Below are positions 37,521 to 47,829 of a stretch of 64,000 nucleotides of DNA, piece by piece. The translations under genes were made by a program, and so were the position numbers. Positions within the stretch are counted from its first letter, which is position 1. The number at the start of each line of letters is the position of its first letter. The DNA is taken from NCBI GenBank assembly GCA_963995525.1, contig OZ023206.1, forward strand, positions 41,222,969 through 41,286,968. Direction: 5' to 3'. Under the pieces are notes generated by a model. It saw only the letters and a list, made by a program, of their open reading frames with translations, ran no database searches and had not been told where the DNA came from. Source of the stretch: Escarpia spicata. Its lineage: Eukaryota; Annelida; Polychaeta; Sabellida; Siboglinidae.

Positions 37521-40022
37521 TTATTCCTGTAACCTGGTTTCTTGAGTTCGTTGCTTGTATAATTTGTTCTTGTGTGTCACTAGCATGAGTCTGCGCATGC
37601 GCTTCTGTTGTAGCTCGATGGATTCATATACACTTATTTGGTAGTTATCAATCATGTACCGTTGCGCATGTGTGAACAAGTCCCGGCTTGCAATTTTCGT
37701 TGCTTTCCGCCGGAAGTTAGCATTGGCCACGCGCAGTGCACAGTAAACACGCGTACCCGGCACACCAATGAAGGCTAACAGGCTGCGTAGAGTCATTGCT
37801 AGGTTCTCTTCCATTTCGTCATAGAAGACAATGTGCAGCGGACCGCTGAAGCGATCCAGCCACCTGGAGTGGAAGCGAAACCAGTGTCTGCCAGCTTTGT
37901 AGGCGAACTGATGCCAGGCACCTGTACAAAACAATATTTATTGAAACTGAGCGAACGCACGAACAAACGAAACATAGATTTATACAAAAACGATCGTAAC
38001 CTTATTTCTAGTCAACACAAAATTATTGTATGTAGTATTTCAAATGGAGAGATATGTTGACAACGTTTGGAGTTTATCAATTGAAATGAAGATATCCAAA
38101 CGCTGTTCATTATTGTAAGTTTTGGTAGGGGTAAAAAGATAAATGTTCACGCATGGTTTAATGTGTTACCAAAGCTTTTGACTAAGGAAGCCGACTCACT
38201 CGGATAGCACCACGTCTTGCACTGAAATAGCATTATAACGCTGTGTTTTTGATAATTTAATTGACTATCTTTACTATTCAAATGCATTGTAATGTCATAT
38301 CACTTAACTTCGCCGCAGATTCATTCTGAGAGTAAAACATGCTTCCGGGTACTTTTTGAACTGTGACTGTTGCCTCCAAACGGGGCTTCTCATGCAAACC
38401 ACACCATAACAATACCAACACAGAGCAACAGATGGCGCTATCCGTTCAATTTAAGTATAGCGTATCGCAGAGTGATTCCGCTTCCTCATTCAAATACTTT
38501 GGTTATACTCACTTGTGTTGTAAACGTGACCATGCGCACGTCCTAAATGGTTGCCACAGACGCGCCAGTTATACTCTGACACAATGGCATCGTACGGGTC
38601 CCGGATGATGAGAACGGCGCGGTCGTATTTCAGCAGCTCCCTCTCGCGGTGAGTCTTGATTACTACTACGCGCGAGTCTGTGACGTTCTCTCCCAGGAAG
38701 CCGGACTCCGCTAGATCGGCGTCGAAATACACACTGCCCGTGTGTATACCTGCATGGAAGTTGTCATCGTAAATACAATCTGTCGAACCTCGTCTTACAC
38801 ACTTGTTTATGGGAATATACCACGTAGCAGTAAATCTACCGACTAATATACTATAAATGCCCGACGAGACAGACGGATATACACGGAGACAGACGACAGG
38901 CGGGCGGGCGGGCGGGCGGGCGGGCGGGCGGGCGGGCGGGCGGGCGGGCGGGCGGGCGGGCGGGCAGGCATACATATGAATAGACAGACAGACAGACGGG
39001 CAAATACACAGACGAACGGAAGGAAGGAAGGACGGACGGACGGACGGACGGACGGACGGACGGACGGACGGACGGACGGACGGACGGACGGACGGACGGA
39101 CGGACGGACGGACGGACGGACGGACGGACGGACGGACGGGCAGACAGACAGACAGACAGATACCGAGGGAGAGACTGGGAGAGGAAGAGGGTATAAGAAC
39201 AAATAGTGGCTAACTAATTATCTGACATGTGAGTAGATGGGAGAAATAAACATAGTGTATTTGACAGAGACACAAACATAAGACGACAAAGGAGACATAC
39301 AGAGGTCGAGTGACAGACGCAACAGAGATCTAATCAGACGATAATGTCAGTTCGTGCGCAAGAGAATGTATCGCACTACTAACTGGATTCGGATAATTAC
39401 TGGAAGATAGAGGGTGGGCAAAAGAAGAATGACTCGAGGATGGGATCAGGATGAGGTTCAGCTTAATGACAAGATTAATAAGAAGCCGTATGATGCGACC
39501 AGGGTAAGTGGGTACTTTCTAAGAATGGATTTTATCAAGTCGTAAGATGTCAAAAGTTGCACAGAGGAACTGCTGATAGGTAACAATGTAGAGCAACAAA
39601 AGAAAAAGCATCACAACGACGGAGGCCCATTACCTCACCCCTCTACTAGGACACAAGAAGGAAGGACAAGAACGACTACGATCATGTCCACACACTAAAT
39701 TACCTGTTGCCTGCTGCACGAGGTGCCGCACCCAAGTGTTCCCGGAGCCAGGGCGACTGGCGAGCGCTGTCGACTTCATGGGCACGTCGGAGAAGCGGGG
39801 AGTTGGACAGTTGTAGTGCCGCGAGCCTACCTCGTCCTTGTCCGGCGTCGGTTCCTCTCGCGCTCCTTCGTAGCAGACGACATTACCTCCGTCAAGCAGC
39901 GTTGTTCGCATGACACAGTCGCTGTCGTCGCAATTGTTCGGCCATAGAAAGAGGATGCTGACGATGATGAGGTTTAGGACGCTTCCACAGCATGCTAGTC
40001 GCCGGAGCAAACGCATGTTCAA
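37521..40022 (-). CDS. Golgi-type sulfotransferase, WSCD-like, three exons (paralogue A)
   Basis: Predicted to move a sulfate group from PAPS to a glycan in the Golgi lumen. Exons: 40022-39704, 38749-38513 and 37921-37521. Junctions are GT-AG with matching phases and give 318 residues ending at TAA. A second ATG lies two codons in. Residues about 10-27 form one hydrophobic segment after a basic N-terminus, as in type II membrane proteins. The 5' PAPS loop is RPGSGNTW (residues 90-97), followed by ATGIHTGSVY, as in WSC-domain sulfotransferases. The 3' phosphate motif is RDPYDAIVSEYNW in exon 2. Exon 3 carries WHQFAYK, HIVFYDEM and LLAFIGVPG, then a basic tail. No WSC domain is visible, so it resembles only the catalytic half of WSCD proteins. 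Intron 1 holds GGGC and GGAC arrays; intron 2 a repeat found at 33951. The substrate is unknown. Confidence 0.85.
38274..38502 (-). repeat. Interspersed repeat in sulfotransferase A intron 2
   Basis: Reverse-strand copy of 33951-34175. It begins about ten bases after the exon 2 donor. The same arrangement occurs in the second sulfotransferase gene at 62971. Confidence 0.72.
38899..39142. repeat. CGGG array followed by CAGA and GGAC arrays
   Basis: About 16 uninterrupted CGGG units (38899-38965) lie next to GACA units and about 27 GGAC units (39029-39138), in intron 1 of the minus-strand sulfotransferase. The CGGG run has more than four G3 tracts and could form G-quadruplexes. Confidence 0.95.
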
Positions 40023-40374
40023 TGTCCTCGATCGGTGGATGATTGTTATATCTTCGCTGGTGATTTGGTGTTTCGGTGAGCCATGTATCTGGGCCTATCT
40101 TGTGTCTGCTAAATGTTACTTGCGTGCGGCTGAAACAAGTCAGACTGTCGTGTTAGTACATTCGGGGAGCTCGGGGTTGAAGTGGATAGTTCATGGTAAT
40201 TTTGCCTGCCCTGTGGTTTTTAAAAATAAATAATAATCCAGAGGGCAACCCTCTAAAATCTGACCTCAATCTGATGACTGCAAATAAGGAAAAGAAAATT
40301 AAAATTTCAGTTATCTATTACACAGTAAGACAATGCTAAATACTACACATTCTAGAGCCACACTTTACAAAACA
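40023..40374. other. 5' flank of sulfotransferase A, no other gene seen
   Basis: Upstream of the minus-strand start codon. No clear TATA box or exon was recognised. Confidence 0.35.
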
Positions 40375-40560
40375 GGCACAACAGTAGAAACAAAGTTTGT
40401 ATTCACAAAGACCAACTAACAATTACGTTGAAGGCTGATGCACTGGGCAATAGTGACGGTGTGCATTTGTTTCCACCATCACCACTACCCTGTGCATCGG
40501 CGTTCAAAGTAAATATTAACTGGTCCCTGTGAATACAAACTTTGTTTCCATTATTGTGCC
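40375..40560. mobile_element. Palindromic foldback element, 186 bp
   Basis: The left half (from GGCACAACAGTAGAAACAAA) and the inverted right half (GGCACAATAATGGAAACAAA) align over about 85 bases each, with a loop of about 15 bases. AAACAAAGTTTGTATTCAC is perfect in both arms. It has the form of a non-autonomous foldback transposon; no target duplication is obvious. Confidence 0.75.
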
Positions 40561-41231
40561 TATTTGTGCGGGCCTTACACAGCATGAGAACGGCCGGGAC
40601 AATCAGTCGAGTGTGCGCGAGGCGCCCAGGTGCCCAACATTCGGTGTAGTACTTTAAAAATAGAACGACATTTATTTGGCCACACATATATAGTATACAC
40701 CATCTTATATGACACAATCAGTAGACAACCCGTGTAACTCAGGAGATCCTCTGCTAACTCCTAGGGGCTTTTGTCGAGGACCACCTATAATGCTATTATA
40801 CAATAAAACAAAATGATAAAAGTATGGTTATGATTAAATGAACAAATAAAGTAATATGCTACAGTGTAACGTATTGTGAACACATAATAGTTGTAATAAC
40901 ATGTTACAACTAAAATAATAACTCAAAATTACTGATATGCGAATGTTTACGCAGTAGCATATTTACTGGTGTAACATGCATAGCATTATTAAAATGAATT
41001 TTTTATTTACTTATTTTTCAGTACCAGTTGCGAGATTACTGTTTATATACCATGATACCAGAATTTGATATTACTATTTCCGGTTACTAGCACTAGTGGT
41101 ATCAATTCATCACACATTCCAGTACACTAGTACGATATAATACGTGAACTTAAATATATTTAATAATATTTAATAATACATGATTCTAAATAATTTATAG
41201 TAATAACATTATTTAACATTAACTGCAACAA
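40561..41231. other. No gene recognised
   Basis: AT-rich sequence without supported features. Confidence 0.4.
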
Positions 41232-41332
41232 TACTACTACTACTACTACTACTACAACTACTACTACTACTACTACCTACTACAACTACTACTACAACAA
41301 CAACTACTAATACTACTACTACTACTACTACA

Positions 41333-41367
<35 letters not shown>

Positions 41368-41425
41368 AACTACTACTACAACTACTACTACTACTACTAC
41401 TACTACTAATAATAATAATAATAAA
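41232..41425. repeat. ACT/TAC trinucleotide microsatellite
   Basis: Nearly 200 bp of CTA/CAA repeats, ending in AAT units. It lies directly downstream of the 3' end of the minus-strand LINE at 41525-43560 and may derive from its terminal repeat. Confidence 0.92.
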
Positions 41426-41524
41426 ACAACAACGTAAATGATGCTAATTAAATAGACAATACACTAATACAAACAAATTGATCTATTACTTAGTAAATAA
41501 TCACTACTAATACCAAAATTTAAT

Positions 41525-43560
41525 ACCTCGACAGTAATACATCTTTTACCTTTCTTTTAAATAGGTTTAATGATACAAGCTCTCGTAACTGTTGAGGTAG
41601 TGCATTCCAGAACATTGGGCCAGAATAATATGTTGTAAACTTTCTGCTGTTTGTTCTAATGTGTTGAATGTAATACCAATTATGGTTTCTAAGATTGTGG
41701 TCATCAACATTTTCTGTTCGAATTAGCATAGATGACATGCTATCTGGGAGTTGGTCATTAATTGATTTATGCATATAAATGCCTAGTTGATGTTTGTATA
41801 GATCATCTAATTTTAAGAGTTTTAGTTTTGAGAATAGAGGATCTGTATGAGTAGTGCGATTGTGTAATTGTCCTTAAAGCTTTCTTCTGTAGTATCTTTA
41901 ATTTTTTTAATGTAGAGTGTATGAATTCGCCCCCAACAGAACGCAGTATCGTAACTTAGATAATATTAATGAATAGTATGTCTTCATGCTGTACACAGGG
42001 AGAATTTGGTTAAATTTATTTAGCATTCCTACATTTCGTGCATTATTTTGACAAATTATTATTATGAATTGTCCATCTGGAGTGTTCGTCTATGTATATT
42101 CCTAGAAATGTTGTAAATTTATCTTGTTTTATTTTGTTTCCATTTAGTGTTATTTCTGCATTGTCTATATTGTATTTTTTTCCTTTTGGTGTAAATATTA
42201 TTAAAGTAGATTTTTTTAACATTTAATGAAAGTTTGTTGGTATTAAAACATGTTGCTATTTTTTGTAGTTCTATATTAATTTCTTCAATGAGAGTGTGGT
42301 AATTTGTGTGAGCATGGAACAAACTTTTGTCAACTGCAAACAGTAGTGACTTTAGAATATTTGATACATTTACAATATCATTTAGATATATGATGAAAAG
42401 TAATGGGCCGAGTATAGATCCTTGGGGAATGCCACAAGTTATTTTCGTACAATCCGATTCTGTTTTGTTAATTGACACACACTGTTATTAAGGTAACTTT
42501 TGAACCAGTCACAAGCAATCCCTGTTATACCATGAAGTTTTTGTATTAAAATGTTATGATCTATTGTGTCAAAAGCCTTACTGAGATCACGAAAGATGCT
42601 TGTGTTATGTTTTTGTTGTCAATGTTGCTTAACATTTTATTACCCAAATCGAGTATTGCCATATAAGTTGAGTAATTTTCTCTAAAACCATAGTGCTTTT
42701 TTGAAATCATGTTGTGTTCGGCTAAGACATTATGAATCCTGTCGTACATTAGGCTGTCTAGTATTTTTGATAGGCATGGAAGAATAGAAATTGGTGTGTA
42801 GTTTGCAAACAATTCAGGGTTTTCACTTATATATAAAGGAATCACCTTGGCTATCTTTAACTTGGTGGTAACAATGCCCGTACTAAATTAACTGTTGAAG
42901 ATGTGAGTTAATTTATTTGCAGTTAGTGCTGAACAATGCATGGATCAATGTTGTCAAAGCCAGCAGACTTCTTTGAATTGTTACTACGCACTATGTTAAT
43001 AATTTCAGTGGGACAAGTTGGTGTAGAGAAAACGTTTGCTGCGTTGTTGTTTCTAAAATGTGTAGGGTCATATGCCGTTTGGTTTAGCTTTGCGTTAAGA
43101 TTTTGGCCAATATTTTAAAAGTAATTATTGAATTTGTCCACTATTACCTGTTTGTCTGAACAACAGTTTCCCTCTGATGTTATAGATTTATCATTGATAG
43201 CAGATTTATTTTTGGGGGATTTTAAAACTTCATTAATGGTACTCCATGTATTTCTGCAATCATTTTTAAATAGGTCAAATTTATTTTTTAAATATGTATT
43301 CTTAGAAAGTCTGAGTACATGTGTCAGTTTATTTTTGAATCTTTTATAAATTTTCTCATTTTCAATTGTTGAATTACATTTAAAAAAATGTATAGATGGT
43401 TTTGTTGTTGTTGGATGTTAATATATCTTTGGTGAGCCAATCGTTGGTGTACGATCTTACTTTGATTTTTTTCCATGGTAGGCATTCATCAATATGAGAA
43501 TTTAGTATTCCAAGGAATGTATCACATGAAGAGTTAGGGATTGGATCATTATATACTTCT
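41525..43560 (-). pseudogene. Non-LTR retrotransposon, decayed reverse transcriptase region
   Basis: On the minus strand, frames broken by many stops and frameshifts encode KSAGFDNID near 42930, PISILPCLSKILDSLMYDRI near 42760, the palm strand GIPQGSILGPLLFIIYLNDI near 42420 and FWNALPQQLRELVSLNLFKR near 41570. The catalytic YADD equivalent reads FAVD, so the active site is lost. It is unlike the CR1, L2 and RTE copies in this window and probably Jockey- or CR1-group. The endonuclease part is not visible. Confidence 0.75.
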
Positions 43561-44639
43561 TTGCATTTTTTTTATTTCGAAACACTGCGCGATACAAAAC
43601 ACCACGGTAGTGGGTTGAGCAACGATTGGAAGCACGGCGGTATTGTTTTTAACATAGGTTCAAAACACTCTTTCCATCTTGGAATTTAGGTGATATTTTC
43701 GCATCTGAACCTCACATTTAAAACGAAAATCTCGACTGTGACATTGGCATCGTCTTCGGCCAGAAAGTATTCTAGGCACTTGCCCCAGTTATCAAACCTA
43801 ACATACAAGTTTACAAAGAATAAAATAACAATTACTAACTGCACACAGAACAGAACATTTATCCAAAAGTTACTATTATAATATACTATATTACTAATGT
43901 CCCGTTATCCACCAAAGTACCTCAAAATATTTTCGTTATACCTTTAACCTGTCTTGAACGACCCTTTGGCTATGCGGATAGAATGGTCGCCCAATAAAGG
44001 TTCTACTATACCTTCTTTCCATCTGTAATTCTCCGGACTTATTTGTACTCACAAGCATGCCTCCTCAGTTGTTGTTGCTCTGTCAACGCCTCCATCTCCA
44101 GCGCATATCGCTGTGTTGATGTTAAACACGATCTAAGACGTTCCCTTTCAACATGTTCGGTATATTCCTGCCTTCCTCATTGCGTGTATTCGCACCGTCT
44201 TTGGTACCTAGATAAACACAGATATTAGTGCATTTTGAGGGTACTGACACACCGCGTGTTTCCTAGGGTATTGTGTTGATGTCTTATAAGTTACTCTCAG
44301 TCCAGTAATGTTGCACTATATACAAATGAAACGGTTAAAGTGTGTTGGTATTTCCTGAGGTCTTTACCGTTTACTCAGTTATCATCTAAAAATAGTCCTT
44401 GATTAAATAAATCGAGCCACTTTTAAAAGCACTCACACGTTTTGTACTGCTGGTAATTGCCAACGGTGCACATGTTGCCTGTCAATCTAGGCAAATAATT
44501 CTTCTTCTTTGCACATATGTTCTTCCGTTAAGCATACATTACTAAACAATTTGGTATGATAACGGTGTTGATGTACCTTGTATTGTGTTTTCCTCTAGGC
44601 ATATTCTAACATATCTCATTATATATATTTTATATATAT
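43561..44639. other. No gene recognised
   Basis: Short open frames only. No family features, tRNA or repeat copies were recognised. Confidence 0.4.
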
Positions 44640-44668
44640 ATCGATCTCTCTACTATGTCACACGAAAG

Positions 44669-44719
<51 letters not shown>

Positions 44720-45000
44720 GAAACACATGCCATGTGAAAGATATTATCCGTATATATATATATATATATAATATATATATATAATAATCCTATAATACCA
44801 TACGAAACACATGCCATGTGAAAGATATTATCCGTATATATATATATATATAATATATATGTATAATAATCCTATAATACCATACGAAACACATGCCATG
44901 TGAAAGATATTATCCGTATATATATATATAATATATATATACACACACACGAATAATATCTTTCACATGGCATGTGTTTCGGTATGGTATCATAGGATTA
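44640..45000. repeat. Composite AT array with three direct and one inverted 32-bp unit
   Basis: CGAAACACATGCCATGTG plus AAAGATATTATCCG occurs at 44719-44750, 44803-44834 and 44885-44916, separated by TA repeats and ATAATCCTATAATACCATA. An inverted copy follows at about 44951-44982 with the same flank. The centre ACATGCCATGT is itself almost palindromic. Confidence 0.88.
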
Positions 45001-46500
45001 CCACTGTTCACTTCTACCACTTGCAACAAGGAACATTACCTGACTTAAGATGTTCAAGAGTTCGACATGTCTATTTTAAGAATCTTAAAAGGCAACAAAT
45101 TGCAGAAAATCAATATTTTGGCCCTTTTCGTTCTTTTCTGGAGAATCTACCGTATACACGTCAGTATCGTTTATAAAATTAATAATAATGTACAAAACTG
45201 AACACAGTTGTAGACACAGGAGTAACATGATATTATACGCATTATTATTTCAACGTTTCTTCTTTCGAATATCTTATAAGCTCTGTGTATTTAATTTCCT
45301 TGAACACAATTTTGTTGTTGATTGATTGAAGTTAACAATGCTTTTAAATGCTTAATTGCATGGACGTCAATTGTACAAGAACACTAATGCTGACACATAC
45401 AACTATTTCCATTTACTTTTTATGAAATACAAACTGTCTGTAAAATACCGGATCTTCTTTCGCGTTTCACGCATGAGCGAGTTGTCGTGTTTACACTATG
45501 AAGGTACTTGGCGGACGACTACCGCGATACCATTGCCTCGAGGCGATCACATTTTAATACGATCGACTTGTTGACTAGCCGCAGAGCTCGTTATTCATGA
45601 ACTAGACAAGTGCAAACCTGTACGAATACGCCCTGTTGTCTCAAGTGACAGAGACCAAATCAAAACAAGAATATCAACTGATGTCTGAAGTACATAAAAC
45701 ACACGATCACCAACCTGACCGAATTACTGTTGCGTTAAATGTCTACACAAGGTGAAGCAATGTGTATGTTCACGCGCTGTGCTACTGTCTCACTGAAATA
45801 TCGGGATCAGTGTGTCGACGCGAAATGGGGTCGTGAACTACCCGAGTGGATCGCGGCACGACACCAGGACAAAAGGCTATTTTTGTTCGGTGCTCGTTAC
45901 TCCTTTCATTTTTCCAGGTGTGATTGGCGGAGATAGATCGTTGAAATTGGTGGTGTATCAAAGTTCATAAGCAAGTGGAATTACTGATTGATAAGTATTA
46001 TTCTTGCCTTAATATCATTCATAAAGTAGCAGTAAACATATATTGAGTAGCAGTTGTGCTTAAAGTTAGTTAGATAAAGTATTTTAGGACACTTTAGTCT
46101 AGTGAGTGATAATAGGGTACGTTAGCTTACGGCTACGATAAGTTTGTAAACAAGATTTAACGAACCTCGTTATGTGGTAGAATATATAGGTGATAAAGTA
46201 ACAACCATAAACTACCTATATAAGATAATATCTGTGTAAGTCAGTACCTGCTAGACATTTTGATAAGGTAGCTTTGTTGTTAAAATTTAGCATTTGCGAT
46301 AATCGGGCGAACTAAGTTTATGTAGCTAGTGTCTCTCTTATTCGCTAGGGCGCTGTATAACCTAAATAAATAAGGCAGTCTAGCGTACGCAATCTTACGA
46401 AAAGTGTAACATTTATGCACAGAAAACAGTCTTCTTAAAGACTACATAGACAGTGAATGGTGTAAACACAGTTGACAAAACTATTTTAAATAGCTAATTA
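45001..46500. other. No host gene recognised; part may be the CR1 5' UTR
   Basis: The stretch just before 46528 is probably the 5' untranslated region of the CR1 element, but its boundary cannot be set without another full-length copy. Confidence 0.4.
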
Positions 46501-46527
46501 GATTATTATTATTAAATAAATTCTGAT

Positions 46528-47748
46528 ATGGCGCCTTGCAAGCGGCAAGTCAAGGCAAAGAGACACTTGGTGTGCGACGACTGCCACAGTTGGGTAGATT
46601 TTGCCTTATCCGGCTGTACGAAGTCATGGACAGAAACCAAGGAAGAGGGATTCACCTTTCAGTGCGTGGGGTGTTGGAAGGTGAAATGTCTGGAGAAAGA
46701 GGTAGCTAGGTTGGTAGATATTGTGAAGGGGGTGGAGATGAGAATCAGCAAGGAGACAGACGGAATGGAGAGAGACGAGAGGAATAAAGTTGGGAATACT
46801 GTGAAACTGAAGGAGCAGAGTAGTGGCAACAAGACCGAGGAAAGGAGACTGAGAGGAGGGAAGGTGATCGGAGGGGAAGAAAGTGGAGGATCGACGGCAG
46901 GAAATGTCACAGGTGTGAAGGTGGCAGGAGAGAAAGTGACCGTAGAGAAAGAGGTAGGAGGGAAAAAGAGACGGGAGAGGAGAGAAGGAAATGCAATGGG
47001 AGGAAAGATGACGGGAAGAAAGGAAGTGAGAGTACATGTGACAGAAGAGAAGTCGGGAGGGACGATGACAGGAAGAAAGGTGACAAGAGAAACAGCGTCA
47101 GGAAAGAATGGAACGGACGAGATTGTGACGGGAGAGCAGAAGACAGGGGAACAAGATTACAACCAGACAGATGCAAACCGTAGAAAGAGCTACACTTAGG
47201 CAGTGATTGAGGGGGCAATGAGGAAAGAGAGGGTGTTTATGGGCGATTCGATTATGAGAAAGACAGATAAGACTCTAAGCGAGGGGGAGGACGTCGTTGT
47301 TTGTCTACCGGGGGCTAGGATAGAACATGTAACTGAAAGGGTAGAGAAGGTACTGGGGCATGGCAAGGGAGGGTCTATACTAGTACACGTAGGGACAAAT
47401 AACGCAGAGAGGGAGGGAACAACTGGGATAGTTCAGAAGTACAGACAGTTAGTGAAGAAGTTAAAGAAGACAAGAGTAGAACAGGTTATCCTCTCAGGAA
47501 TTTTGCCAGTAATGGGAGGAAGGGGGCCGACATATAGAAACTGCAAGAGGATGGCGATCAACGCACTAGTTGAGCAGATGTGTAAAGAAGAGGGGGTGGG
47601 ATTCGTAGATTTATGGGGATACTTTGTTGGGAGGGAAGATATGTACATGAGAGATGGCCTACATCTAAGTGGAAAGGGGGCAGCAGTTTTCTCAGAGAAC
47701 TTGCTGCAATCTGTTGACAGTGGGACAGGCTGCATCTATTTAAACTAG
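46528..47748 (+). pseudogene. CR1 ORF1: zinc-finger-like region plus SGNH esterase, one in-frame TAG
   Basis: The reading frame is continuous across 46528-47748 except for a single TAG at 47197-47199. The first part (223 residues) starts with a Cys cluster (CDDCHSW, GC, CVGC, KC) resembling a PHD-like finger, followed by a long Lys/Glu/Gly-rich repetitive linker. The second part (from 47200) has SGNH-hydrolase blocks: GDSIMRK with the nucleophile Ser, VHVGTNN, and DGLHLS with the Asp-His pair. PHD plus esterase in ORF1 is known from CR1 elements. The stop separates binding and esterase parts and is most simply a nonsense mutation. Confidence 0.82.
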
Positions 47749-47829
47749 ATTCGCAGGGGGGATTCACAGAGAAGCCTGAAACTGGAGGCATAGATAAAGA
47801 CAGCAGAAATAAATCGGCAAAGAACAGCC

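Noticed and set aside
38843..39206. Pro-Ala-Arg and Thr-Asp-Gly-Arg repeat ORFs
   Set aside because: They arise from CGGG and GGAC arrays inside an intron.
44719..44916. CRISPR-like direct repeats with spacers
   Set aside because: Spacers are the same AT repeat each time, one unit is inverted, and the genome is eukaryotic.
46624..47037. Minus-strand Ser/Leu-rich ORF
   Set aside because: Shadow of the Lys/Glu-rich CR1 ORF1 on the opposite strand.
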